The position numbers and the translations under genes are program-made. A stretch of DNA of 64,000 bases from NCBI GenBank assembly GCA_900542475.1, contig UQNO01000002.1:94376-158375 (forward strand). The letters are read 5' to 3'. A model generated the notes under the pieces. It was not told the origin of the DNA. It made no database searches and saw only the letters and a program-made list of their open reading frames with translations. Each line of letters starts with the position of its first letter. Positions within the stretch are counted from its first letter, which is position 1. Source of the stretch: an uncultured Bacteroidota bacterium (lineage in GTDB: Bacteria; Bacteroidota; Bacteroidia; Bacteroidales; F082). Positions 35,807 through 44,691 of the stretch are shown here, one piece after another.

Positions 35807-36217
35807 ATGACAATATATAGGAAACTATTATTAAAAAAGCCAGATATAAAAACTGATGTGTTGGTTTGTGAAAAAATGGGAAAGACCAATTTGATTATGC
35901 GACAATATAGGGATAGTCTGTATATAGCTTATCCAATTAACTATTACCATACACCAAGTAAAAAAAATGGTGGGAAATATGATAATGATGGATATGGAAC
36001 GATAGGAATGTGGGTAAGTAAAGATGGACGAGAATTTGAGGAGATAAAAAGAGATTATATCACAAACGGTGACAAATGGATTGAGTCGTGCATAGGTCAT
36101 ATTGAGACGGATAGCACTTTCATTCATTATTATATTCCTTTCAATAATACTCACGCTGAAAGATGTGTGAAAAATACAATACGTGCGAGAATTCATTATA
36201 AATCGAAAAAGAAATAA
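35807..36217 (+). CDS. Hypothetical protein
   Basis: A 136-residue basic protein, very AT-rich, with no signal peptide, membrane segment or motif I recognise. It contains ESCIGHIETDSTFIHYYIPF and ends in a lysine-rich tail. It is nine bases upstream of the NodB-like deacetylase, so probably cotranscribed. The 141 bases before it hold no gene. Confidence 0.5.
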   Translation: MTIYRKLLLKKPDIKTDVLVCEKMGKTNLIMRQYRDSLYIAYPINYYHTPSKKNGGKYDNDGYGTIGMWVSKDGREFEEIKRDYITNGDKWIESCIGHIETDSTFIHYYIPFNNTHAERCVKNTIRARIHYKSKKK

Positions 36218-36225
36218 ACTCAATT

Positions 36226-37098
36226 ATGAACATCATTACTTTTGATATAGAGGAATGGTATCTAGAAAAAATCTTGTATGGAGGACGTGTTCAAAGATAC
36301 CAGCAAATTGACGAAACATTCACAAGAGTATTAGACGAGTTGGATCACCAGGGTATAAAAGCCACTTTTTTTTGCGTGGGGAAACTGGCCGCAGATTTTC
36401 CTCGGGTTATAAGAGAGATTGCATCTCGTGGTCATGAAGTAGGCTGTCATTCAAACGAACACAAATGGCTTAATAAAATGACGAAGGAAGAATTATTATC
36501 TGATACCATGGATGCAATAAAGGCACTGGAAGATGTGTCTGGCCAGAAGGTTGTGAGTTATCGTGCCCCCGCTTTCTCAATTACGGCCGAAAATAAGTGG
36601 GCTGTGAATATATTGGCGGAGTGTGGTATAGAGAATGACGCTTCGATTTTTCCCACCGATAGAGATTTGGGCGGCTATAAGGGCTTCTCACAAGACACTC
36701 CTTGTCTTATTTGTAATGAGGGGGCTGTTATTAAGGAGTATCCAATATGTTTAACTTCTCTATTTGGAAAACAAATTGCTTACACTGGTGGCGGATATTT
36801 TAGAGTTATGCCATATTGGCTTGTTTCTAATATTCTTAAAAAACGTGAATATAATATTTGCTATTTTCATTTAAATGATTTGATGAAACAAAAGATTGCT
36901 TTTAAGGGCAGGGCCGAGTATGAAGAGTATTATAAAGAGCCGGGTACCTTAAAGAACCGCCTTGTCCGTTATGTCAAAAGCAATATTGGAAACGGAAATG
37001 CATACGAAAAATTTTTAAAATTACTAAAAAACAATAGTTTTACGAGTATCAGAGACTGTAGCATTAACTGGTCAACTGTAAACAAGATAGAATTGTAA
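36226..37098 (+). CDS. Polysaccharide deacetylase (NodB/PgdA-like)
   Basis: A 290-residue carbohydrate esterase 4 protein. Catalytic features are visible: ITFDIEEWY at 5-12, GIKATFFCVGKLA near 43-55, the metal-binding histidines H74 and H78 in CHSNEHKW, and SYRAPAFSIT near 113-122. No signal peptide is evident, so it may act on lipid-linked sugars in the cytoplasm, as with the XrtA/PEP-CTERM-associated DUF3473 deacetylases it resembles in its C-terminal half (GGGYFRVMPYWL, YFHLNDL). It would remove an N-acetyl group before decoration. Confidence 0.88.
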   Translation: MNIITFDIEEWYLEKILYGGRVQRYQQIDETFTRVLDELDHQGIKATFFCVGKLAADFPRVIREIASRGHEVGCHSNEHKWLNKMTKEELLSDTMDAIKALEDVSGQKVVSYRAPAFSITAENKWAVNILAECGIENDASIFPTDRDLGGYKGFSQDTPCLICNEGAVIKEYPICLTSLFGKQIAYTGGGYFRVMPYWLVSNILKKREYNICYFHLNDLMKQKIAFKGRAEYEEYYKEPGTLKNRLVRYVKSNIGNGNAYEKFLKLLKNNSFTSIRDCSINWSTVNKIEL

Positions 37099-37100
37099 TT

Positions 37101-37709
37101 ATGTATAAACATTTTTTAAAACGTTGTTTAAGTTTAACAGGTGCCATTCTGGCACTTGTTTTTTGGGGATGGCTAATATTGCTTGTGTGGCTGCTGCTGT
37201 GTTTGACCAATAAGGGCGCAGGTGCTTTGTTCCTGCAAGAACGTCCGGGCAAGGATGGCAAGATATACAATGTCATCAAGTTTAAAACCATGACCGATGA
37301 GAAAGGTGCAGACGGGAAATTACTGCCGGACGCTCAACGTTTGACCAAAGTGGGTAAAATTGTACGTAGTTTATCTATTGACGAGTTGCCCCAGTTGATA
37401 AATATTCTAAAGGGTGACATGTCATTTATTGGTCCCAGACCTTTGCTTGTGAAGTACCTGCCGCTTTATAGCCCTGAACAGATGCGCAGGCATGAAGTGC
37501 GGCCTGGCATCAGCGGCTGGGCGCAAGTGAACGGCCGTAACACTATCAGCTTTACTAAACAGTTTGAATACGATGTCTATTATGTGGATCATCTGACATT
37601 CTGGTTAGATGTTAAGATCTTCTTTATGACCATTCTCAAAGTCTTCAAGCGTGAGGGAATAAGTGGGGAAGGACAAGCAACGAGGGAGTTGTTTAACGGT
37701 AAGAATTAA
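37101..37709 (+). CDS. Initiating undecaprenyl-phosphate sugar-1-phosphate transferase (PglC/WcaJ-like)
   Basis: A 202-residue monotopic phosphoglycosyltransferase. One N-terminal hydrophobic segment lies at ~12-36, then FLQERPGKDGKIYNVIKFKT, the catalytic DE pair in SIDELPQLINILKGDMSFIG with GPRPLL, and RPGISGWAQVNGRN. The size is that of PglC rather than the longer five-helix WbaP/WcaJ form. It starts repeat-unit assembly by placing the first sugar phosphate on undecaprenyl phosphate. It follows the deacetylase by two bases. Confidence 0.93.
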   Translation: MYKHFLKRCLSLTGAILALVFWGWLILLVWLLLCLTNKGAGALFLQERPGKDGKIYNVIKFKTMTDEKGADGKLLPDAQRLTKVGKIVRSLSIDELPQLINILKGDMSFIGPRPLLVKYLPLYSPEQMRRHEVRPGISGWAQVNGRNTISFTKQFEYDVYYVDHLTFWLDVKIFFMTILKVFKREGISGEGQATRELFNGKN

Positions 37710-38217
37710 TGAGCAAAACAATGAGTTGACAGGCCTTGTTGTGAGTCTGTGCGACAGTGCACTGCTAAAAGAAGAGAGACCTAAAATTCCTGAACGGTCT
37801 GCAAAGGAATGGGACCGCCTTTTCTCCTTTGCTTCAAACCAAGGATGGATATCCTGTTCCTAAAAAGAGCCGCCATAGCACAATTATATCCCGTGCCAAA
37901 ACGGAAACCATTTAGCGACGTAGATAATTACCTTATACGGAGATTTTGAAAAGGGCATAGAGATGATGAAGAAACACGGAATTGAGAACTCGGCTTATTG
38001 CCATCATCATACTCAAGCATCGCTTAACGACATACTGATAGAGAACCACTATGACTTTGTGGAGCGTGTGAACCACAAGTGTGATATAGTGCTGAATGAT
38101 TTGCTGAAGGAAATGGCAGACAAAGAGGGATATTTGCTGAGAACGGATTTCTTGGAAGAGGACGTAAAGAACGCTTACTTGATAACCTTGACGAAGAAGC
38201 GGGGAATGCTTAAATAA
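37710..38217 (+). pseudogene. Degenerate nucleotidyltransferase-family (PF14907-like) gene
   Basis: Fragments in different frames appear to be one decayed gene. Around 37740-37860 a frame reads VVSLCDSALLKEERPKIPER and EWDRLFSFASNQGW; around 37875-37945 another reads YPVPKRKPFSDVDNYLI; from 37963 a third reads MMKKHGIENSAYCHHHTQAS and LIENHYDFVERVNHKCDIVL, ending at 38217. The order (QGW, then a P-x-SDVD segment, then HH and an E-x-H motif) fits the NTP_transf_5 nucleotidyltransferase-like family often seen in Bacteroidetes capsule loci. This is a recall-based call. Confidence 0.45.
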
Positions 38218-38224
38218 ATAGATA

Positions 38225-40174
38225 ATGCGCAAAGTTGTTATTCTGATAGTTATATTCTTGGTGGCGGGCTTCGCCATGGGAAGCTGGGCTCTTGTATCTC
38301 AAGGCACAGGGATGCAGGAAAAGAAGAGCCGTGTCACCCTCCGTAAGAACAAACCAATTACAGAACAACTTATCAAAACAAATACTATCTATAAAGTCCG
38401 CTACGAATTTGATTTGCGGGGTGATACGCTCATTATCCCGCAGAGGTGTGTATTGAAGTTTAAGAGAGGAAAGATAAAGAACGGCATCATTTTCTTGAAC
38501 GAGACCAGCCTGGAAGGTAAGAAGGGATTGAATAATGTGGTTCTATTGGGAATCTGCTCGAATAGCGTATTGAAATCTGATTTGTTCAATCTTGACAAGA
38601 CTGGCGTAATTGACAATTCAGTGGATGTTCAGTCGATGTTCAATGTGGGTGTGGATTCCATTGTGTTTTCAAAGGGTACGTATGCGTTCTCTGACATTCA
38701 TGTGGGTGGTGTGAAGGTTAACGCCAACGGTTCCACTTTTGTTTCTACACTGGCTGTGGATGGTTTTGCAGTTATCAAGAATATCTTTGTAGCCAATGGT
38801 GCGGATTTCTTCAAGTTGTATGATGCTACGATTCAAGGACGGAAAGATGGCTCCCCAAGAATACAGCAAATGATACTGTCGCCTGTTGATTTGACGAATG
38901 TAAAAGAAGTGGAGATTCAAGGCTGCACTTTCAAGGAGTTAAGGTATTCTTGTTATAAGGCATATAGCGGAGGACAATATGATTATAGGGGGGTGTCACT
39001 ATCCTGTCATGGTTGTGAAAACGTACTGGTAGAGAACTGTGAGTTCTACGATATGATGCCTTCAGAGTGGATTTGGATTGCACCAACGGCTTCGGGAACG
39101 TGGGATGAAGTGGAGAACGTATGGTTAAGAAACAATTATTTCCATAATCCAAAGGATGACTTTGAACGATCGAATACTCCTGTGAACGTTTTTTCAAAGA
39201 ATGTGGTTTTTGAAGGGAACTTGCTGGAATACCAAAAGTATGCGGGAAGTGCTTTTAATTTGCAAAGCAGGAATGTGATTGTGCATGACAACGTGGTGAG
39301 GAACAGTTGGTTCAAGAGCATTGTAGATGTTTGTGAATATGGTGATTTTTGCAATGACTATGTGATTGTTTACAATAACGAGTTTTCTGCCTACAACTCA
39401 CAAGCGGTAGTTGCCAATGCGAAAGAATTAATTGTGAAGGATAACAAGTTTGCGGGAATCAGTGCTGTGTTGGCCTACGCGACTTATTATAATCCAGAGG
39501 TAAAACATCCTGCTTGTCGTGATTTTGCCAAGGCTACAGTGAAGCCCAATCAGAAGGTGATTATTGAAGGGAATGAGTGCAACTGCGATTTGGTGGATAC
39601 ATCTTGGGTACAGAATGAAAGAATGGTTCATGGAGGATACTGCTCCGGCTTTACTATTCAGAGCTTGTATTGTATCAGCGATAGCGTAAGTATTATGAAT
39701 AATAGATTGTTCATCAGAAAGATTAACAACGTTGTCGGCACCAATCTTACACACCAACCTATCTTCATAAGAAATACCAAGAACATTAATGTTATCAATA
39801 ATTTTATTGATTCCGATGTGCCTGCTATTGGTTCTAAGTACAATGGGGCTATCTTCATCTTGGTTTATAACAGACACAGGGAACGTGATGCCAAGATGAC
39901 AGAGATAGAATCGCTAAATATTGTTGACAACGAATATAATTTGAGTTCTGAAGATAACATTTTATATACTGTACGTATTTCGGGATATAGCGAAAATACT
40001 GCTGACTGGAATGTGAAGAATGCTAACATATCGGGGAATAATATTTCAGATGCAGCGAAAAGAGAACAGATTTATACCACAGGCGGGCAAATAGAGAATT
40101 TGAATGTCAAAGGTGGAAAAGTGGATATAAAGAACAGTCCATCTAAAATTAAAAATATTTGGGCGTTGCCATAG
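38225..40174 (+). CDS. Secreted or anchored right-handed beta-helix protein
   Basis: A 649-residue protein with an N-terminal hydrophobic segment (VVILIVIFLVAGFAMGSWAL), either a signal peptide or an anchor. The body is rich in short strands and asparagine ladders (ENVLVENCEFYDM, KNVVFEGNLLEYQK, KNINVINNFIDSD), the texture of parallel beta-helix pectate-lyase-like folds. Such proteins in polysaccharide loci may be lyases, epimerases or tailspike-like binders. No catalytic residues can be assigned. The downstream hydrolase start lies 11 bases beyond its stop. Confidence 0.75.
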   Translation: MRKVVILIVIFLVAGFAMGSWALVSQGTGMQEKKSRVTLRKNKPITEQLIKTNTIYKVRYEFDLRGDTLIIPQRCVLKFKRGKIKNGIIFLNETSLEGKKGLNNVVLLGICSNSVLKSDLFNLDKTGVIDNSVDVQSMFNVGVDSIVFSKGTYAFSDIHVGGVKVNANGSTFVSTLAVDGFAVIKNIFVANGADFFKLYDATIQGRKDGSPRIQQMILSPVDLTNVKEVEIQGCTFKELRYSCYKAYSGGQYDYRGVSLSCHGCENVLVENCEFYDMMPSEWIWIAPTASGTWDEVENVWLRNNYFHNPKDDFERSNTPVNVFSKNVVFEGNLLEYQKYAGSAFNLQSRNVIVHDNVVRNSWFKSIVDVCEYGDFCNDYVIVYNNEFSAYNSQAVVANAKELIVKDNKFAGISAVLAYATYYNPEVKHPACRDFAKATVKPNQKVIIEGNECNCDLVDTSWVQNERMVHGGYCSGFTIQSLYCISDSVSIMNNRLFIRKINNVVGTNLTHQPIFIRNTKNINVINNFIDSDVPAIGSKYNGAIFILVYNRHRERDAKMTEIESLNIVDNEYNLSSEDNILYTVRISGYSENTADWNVKNANISGNNISDAAKREQIYTTGGQIENLNVKGGKVDIKNSPSKIKNIWALP

Positions 40175-40185
40175 AGGTTCATTAC

Positions 40186-40779
40186 ATGAAAGTGACGCAT
40201 ATCGTCAATACTGTTTACGCATCGGTAACTTATGTCCTGACGCAGAATGGAAGTAAGTCGATGTGGCTGGTTGACTGCGGTGATGTACCACCTGTAGTTA
40301 AACTGTTTTCGTCTTTGGGTGGTGATTCGTTTAAAATTGAAGGAGTCTTGCTGACCCATGCACATTATGACCACATGTATGGATTGCCAAAGTTAACAAG
40401 GCTATTCCCCTCATTGCGGGTTTATACAAATGAAATTGGGAAGAAGGCGCTGGCCAGTGAACGACTGAATTTCTCAAAGTACCACGAGGACCCGATAAAT
40501 TATGAAACAGACGACGTTTTAGTATGCGAGGACGGTGATGAAATAGAGTTGTTTGATGGGGTGAAGGCTGTTGTGTATTATACTCCTGGACATAATCCAT
40601 CGTGTTTGACATTTGAAATAAGCAATTATTTGTTTACGGGCGATTCATATATCCCTGGAATAAAAACGATTACCAATTTGCCAGGAGGAGATAAACAATT
40701 GGCTGCGGAATCATTGGAGAAAATAAAGGGGTTGGCAAAAGGCATGATTTTGTGTCCAGGGCATGTGGTAAAGAAATGA
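40186..40779 (+). CDS. Metallo-beta-lactamase-fold hydrolase
   Basis: A 197-residue MBL-fold protein starting at ATG 40186 (MKVTHIVNTVYASVTYVL). The zinc motif is LLTHAHYDHMYG near 58-69, followed by YTPGHNPSCL, LFTGDSYIPG and a final CPGHV, the four usual metal-site elements. Glyoxalase II-like members are common; the natural substrate cannot be told. Why it lies in a polysaccharide locus is unclear. It may hydrolyse a thioester, for instance releasing an acyl-ACP or acyl-CoA intermediate. Confidence 0.82.
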   Translation: MKVTHIVNTVYASVTYVLTQNGSKSMWLVDCGDVPPVVKLFSSLGGDSFKIEGVLLTHAHYDHMYGLPKLTRLFPSLRVYTNEIGKKALASERLNFSKYHEDPINYETDDVLVCEDGDEIELFDGVKAVVYYTPGHNPSCLTFEISNYLFTGDSYIPGIKTITNLPGGDKQLAAESLEKIKGLAKGMILCPGHVVKK

Positions 40780-40912
40780 TTTGAAAAATCTAACAAATGA
40801 ATTAATCCTTGAGAGTAGTCAAGTAATTCTGCGGTCTTGTTTTCTTGCTTTAATGGAGTGGCAAGGAAAATAATAACATAATATAAATTCAGAAAAATTC
40901 AAAAAAATAATA

Positions 40913-42172
40913 ATGTCAACTTCACATAACCGTATTTACCTTTGCCTCGCTCACATGTCCGAGGCAGGTCTTGAACAGAAATACATCAAAGAGGCTTTCG
41001 ACACTAACTGGGTGGTGCCTCTTGGACCGAATGTCAACGGATTCGAAAGAGATCTCGAGGAATTCGTGGGTCGGAACAAGCGAGTCGTTGCGTTGAGTGC
41101 GGGCACTGCCGCTGTGCATCTCGCTCTTGTCGCTTGTGGCGTGAAATCAGGCGACGAGGTCTGCGTGCAGAGTTTCACTTTCTGCGCATCGTCGCACCCG
41201 ATTACGTATTTGGGAGCAACACCTGTTTTTATCGACAGCGAGAAGGACACATGGAATATGTCGCCGGAGCTGCTCGAAGCAGCTATCAAGGATAGAATAG
41301 CCAAGACAGGCAAGAAACCTAAAGCCATTATTCCGGTGGCTCTCTACGGTATGCCATACGATGCCACACGCATCATGGAAATAGCCGACAAATACGATAT
41401 TCCAGTCGTCGAAGACGCGGCTGAAGGTTTTGGCTCACGCTGGAAAGGTCAAATGTTGGGAACATTCGGTAAATACGGCGTATTAAGTTTCAACGGCAAT
41501 AAAATGATTACCACTTCGGGCGGCGGCGCTCTCATCACCAACAACGAGGAGGAATGGTGCGAAATTATGATGTATGCCACTCAAGCTCGCGAAAGCTACC
41601 CTTATTACCAACACGAGAAAATCGGTTTCAACTATCGCATGAGCAACATTTGCGCAGGGATAGGCCGAGGTCAGATGACGGTGGTGGATGACCATATTGC
41701 GCATCATAAGCATGTGCAGAAATTATATAAAGAGCTCTTGAGAGATGTGGAGGGGGTGACACTCCACGAGGCTCCTAACGCTGATTATGACTCCAACTTC
41801 TGGCTCTGCACTGTCACCATTGACCCCGAAGTTAAGATTAAAGGTCAGGAAAATGCTTATAAGACCATTGTGAAAGGCGCAGTCGGCGGCGCAGCGGGGG
41901 TTGCCCACCTGGCCGACACTGCCATCACCGATTGCCAGCCCAATGATAACGTGGAGGCTCTACGCGTGTTCATGGACGCTGCCGGCATCGAGGCTCGTCC
42001 GGTTTGGAAACCCATGCACAAACAGCCAGTATATAAAGATGCACCGGCATACGTGAACGGCGTAAGTGAAGCCGTGTTCAAAGTTGGCATGTGCTTGCCA
42101 GCCGGCCCGTGTGTGAGCGACGAGGACGTTCGCTATATTGTAGATTGCATAAAGGAAGCAATCGTACGATAA
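40913..42172 (+). CDS. DegT/DnrJ/EryC1/StrS aminotransferase
   Basis: A 419-residue PLP aminotransferase. Signatures are GTAAVHLALVACGVKSGDEV, IPVVEDAAEGFGSRWKG and the PLP lysine in SFNGNKMITTSGGGALI near residue 201. It resembles PglE-type enzymes making UDP-4-amino-4,6-dideoxy sugars and goes naturally with the PglC-like transferase at 37.1 kb and a PglD-like acetyltransferase (23.9 kb) for a bacillosamine-like first sugar. Codon use is GC-richer than the genes before it. An insert around residues 310-345 (VGGAAGVAHLADTAITDC) is longer than in LegC. Confidence 0.9.
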   Translation: MSTSHNRIYLCLAHMSEAGLEQKYIKEAFDTNWVVPLGPNVNGFERDLEEFVGRNKRVVALSAGTAAVHLALVACGVKSGDEVCVQSFTFCASSHPITYLGATPVFIDSEKDTWNMSPELLEAAIKDRIAKTGKKPKAIIPVALYGMPYDATRIMEIADKYDIPVVEDAAEGFGSRWKGQMLGTFGKYGVLSFNGNKMITTSGGGALITNNEEEWCEIMMYATQARESYPYYQHEKIGFNYRMSNICAGIGRGQMTVVDDHIAHHKHVQKLYKELLRDVEGVTLHEAPNADYDSNFWLCTVTIDPEVKIKGQENAYKTIVKGAVGGAAGVAHLADTAITDCQPNDNVEALRVFMDAAGIEARPVWKPMHKQPVYKDAPAYVNGVSEAVFKVGMCLPAGPCVSDEDVRYIVDCIKEAIVR

Positions 42173-42833
42173 CCGATAATTTGATAGGCGATTAATAGAC
42201 GTGTCGTGTAGAATTCACGAAAGTCTGTTAATCGTTCATTCATATAAAAACCATACGCATAATGAGAAACTGTATAGCAGCAATTTGGAGATGGAATTCA
42301 TCGAATGCCATTGCGACTCAACAAACTTCGAGCAAGTTAGGTCTGCTCTTACTGCTTTGAAAATTCTGTTCTTTCCTTTTTGTGCCTCATAAAGCAAACA
42401 GACTCCATAGTGACTGAAAACTATGGAATTAGACAAAGATTTTTACACAAACTTTTTGAGCAAGAAGTGGCCAATCCTTGATTGCGCCAGAATTACGACT
42501 TGCATACATCATCGGCAGATACCAGCCAACGTATGCTGAATGCGTTAATGTCAGGTGCTATTGTACCAGTATATCGACATGAAGATACCACAGAGATGGT
42601 AGTGTGCCTGTGTGGACGATTGGACGAGGTCCTCTATGAACTTGTCTGTTTTGACTGATGGAAAAGAGGAATACTGAGAGGTGCAACGCATTCATCTTTG
42701 CCCTACTGAAGCTAAGTATGGATGTCAGATACCGAAAGCGCATGGCATACGGTGGAAGTAATTGAGCCGAGTTTGATATTCGAGGCGAAGGACGGAGCGT
42801 ATAAAGGATAGTATCAGGAAATAATTGTAACGT
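42173..42833. other. Gene-free stretch with unidentified coding debris
   Basis: No intact gene is visible. A plus-strand piece around 42510-42655 reads DTSQRMLNALMSGAIVPVYR and EMVVCLCGRLDEVLYELVCF with no start or partner, which looks like part of a decayed gene of a family I do not recognise. The stretch marks the change from the polysaccharide locus to the decayed defence island. Confidence 0.4.
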
Positions 42834-43290
42834 ATGAAATTAGCAGTTATTCAAATGTCTGATCTTCACATAACATCGGGAACAGACTATATTGTGAAAA
42901 AATCAAGAAATCTTGCACGCGCCACTGCTTCTATTCTAAATGAGTGTTCAAAAGTGGCAGTCGTTGCCACTGGAGACATCGTTGATAAAGGGAATGTCGC
43001 AAACTACCAATTTGCGAAGAAATTGTTTCAAGATTTCAAGAATGAAATTGAAAAGGAGACAAAGTTTGACTCTTGGGAGTACGTTTTTGTTCCAGGTAAT
43101 CACGACTTGGATTTTGGAATGGATGTGCCTTTTCGTGACTTCGTGCTAAAAGATGTTTTGGATAATGGAGCTTTTAAACGTAATGAATATGAAAACGAGG
43201 CCCTGAAACCTCAATATGAGTTTTGGAAATTTTATGCTGAATTAAGTGGAGAAGAACACCAGAATCGAATTTCTTACGAGAAACAAATAA
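42834..43290 (+). pseudogene. Metallophosphoesterase, C-terminally truncated by IS debris
   Basis: ATG 42834 opens a calcineurin-like phosphoesterase: DLH at 10-12, GDIVDKG at 47-53 and GNHD at 88-91 are the first metal-binding blocks. The later GHxH blocks are missing, because the frame runs at about residue 150 into transposase sequence and stops at 43325 in a nonsense tail. Family members include nucleases and phosphodiesterases, some in defence systems. The fragment lacks essential ligands and is very likely dead. Confidence 0.8.
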
Positions 43291-43651
43291 GGAGGGTCGC
43301 AAGGATTTGCTCGGCATGTATGTAGCCAAGAGCGATGGCGCGAACTTCTGGCTGGAGGTTCTCACCGACCTGAAGAACCGAGGTGTCGAGGACATCATGA
43401 TATGCTGTGTTGATGTGTTCAAAGACATACGCCGTCTGATATACACCACCAACACCGTCGAGGGCTATCACCGCCAGATACGCAAGGTGACGAAGAACAA
43501 GGGAGTGTTCCCGTCAGACACAGCGTTGGAAAAACTCGTCTGGCTGGCATACCGCAACATCTGCGAGAAATGGACATCGTCACTCTCCAACTGGGCGTTG
43601 ATATCACAACAATTAGCAATAAAATTTGGAAACAGATTTGAAATTATGTAA
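43289..43651 (+). pseudogene. IS256-family transposase remnant with internal deletion
   Basis: The frame reads EGRKDLLGMYVAKSDGANFW, then LTDLKNRGVEDIMICCVD, and jumps without frameshift to FKDIRRLIYTTNTVEGYHRQ and RKVTKNKGVFPSDTALEKL. In full IS256 transposases the CVDG and IRRxIYTTNxxE blocks are over 100 residues apart, so the catalytic centre has been removed. The N-terminus is also missing. The element joins a cut plus-strand metallophosphoesterase to a cut minus-strand gene, so flanking DNA was lost too. TTGACACAGTTC just beyond (43685-43697) may be the right inverted repeat. Confidence 0.8.
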
Positions 43652-43699
43652 TTTTGCACCGTGAATTTATGATGGAATCAGACCTTGACACAGTTCAGA

Positions 43700-44077
43700 T
43701 TACACCACCCAATTTTGTGTTGGTTGCTGTTCCTTTTTCGTCCAAACCTCAACATTATCTATTTTATCGAGAGTAACAATAGTTGTTTTACGAAAATAGT
43801 TGTAAAGTTGTTGACTGATGATGTGTTTGGAAATGCGGCGTTGTTTTTCGTTGTTCAAATCAATTTGGACGGTGTACGGTGTTCCTCTACATTCGGCAGG
43901 ATTTGTGAGAGAATAGAACAGCCTTTCAACATCTTCAAGTTCAGAATGTTGTTGCCAAAGTTCAGGGCATTCATCGGCAAATGCCAATTCAGGGTGCGTG
44001 TCTTTGTGCTTTTCAGTGTAGAGCGTAAGTTCTACTGTCTGTTGCACTGAGCTGAATGTAAAGAAGTTGATTCGCAT
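43700..44077 (-). pseudogene. N-terminal fragment of a larger minus-strand protein
   Basis: From ATG 44077 the frame reads MRINFFTFSSVQQTVELTLY and later RISKHIISQQLYNYFR and LDKIDNVEVWTKK, then ends at 43700 within a few bases of the putative IS256 end. It looks like the first domain of a longer protein. The pattern faintly recalls the N-domain of long prokaryotic Argonautes, but I cannot support this beyond impression. About 200 gene-free bases separate it from the restriction-modification operon. Confidence 0.4.
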
Positions 44078-44283
44078 AGGCTGTCAGATTGCGTTATTAC
44101 ATTGTTTTATTGTTCTTAAATCGGGGTATGGGGTTAACCCAACACCCAATGTGTTGAGGCAGGCAAAAGCATTGCTTGTTGTTTGGCTTCGGCTTTGGTC
44201 GAAGCATTAAGCAAAACTTGCACTATCAACTTGAATTGGTTGTACTTGTATATGTTGACAGCGATGGTGTACATGATGGAACA

Positions 44284-44691
44284 TTATAGTTGTAATCCTC
44301 TTTCAAAATCTGGCAAGTATAAAGGCGGAATAGTTGCTCTTATTGCATCTATGTTTTGTTCTGCCCCCATAACAAAAGCATGATTTTGATTAAGGTACTC
44401 AATAAATTCATTACAATTTACCCTTGCAACAATTCTTCCAACTCCGGCAGAATAAGGAAGAGTTGCAGCGTATAGATGGTTATCGGTGTAAAATTGAATT
44501 CTTCCCTCACTACCCCATGCACCTTGGTTTTCATTGTGTTTCCAAACCAACGATGTTGTACCATCTGATTTTGATAGGTATCCTAACAATTCGTAAAATT
44601 CATGTTCGTCATTGAAATGAATTTGATTTTGTGTGCCAAAATATGATTTAAACATATCTGTGAAATATTTGATTTTTATGTTATGCGGCAT
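44284..44691 (-). CDS. Hypothetical protein, fourth gene of the R-M operon
   Basis: A 135-residue protein whose start overlaps the end of the HNH endonuclease gene by 11 bases, so it belongs to the same operon. No motif is recognised; no signal peptide or membrane segment is present. It contains FYELLGYLSKSDGTTSLVWK and ARVNCNEFIEYLNQNHAFVM. It could be a subunit or specificity partner of the endonuclease, or an unrelated cargo gene. Confidence 0.6.
   Translation of the reverse strand: MPHNIKIKYFTDMFKSYFGTQNQIHFNDEHEFYELLGYLSKSDGTTSLVWKHNENQGAWGSEGRIQFYTDNHLYAATLPYSAGVGRIVARVNCNEFIEYLNQNHAFVMGAEQNIDAIRATIPPLYLPDFERGLQL

Noticed and set aside
43700..44077. Long prokaryotic Argonaute gene
   Set aside because: Only an N-terminal fragment exists and the resemblance is an impression; no PIWI, MID or PAZ region is present.
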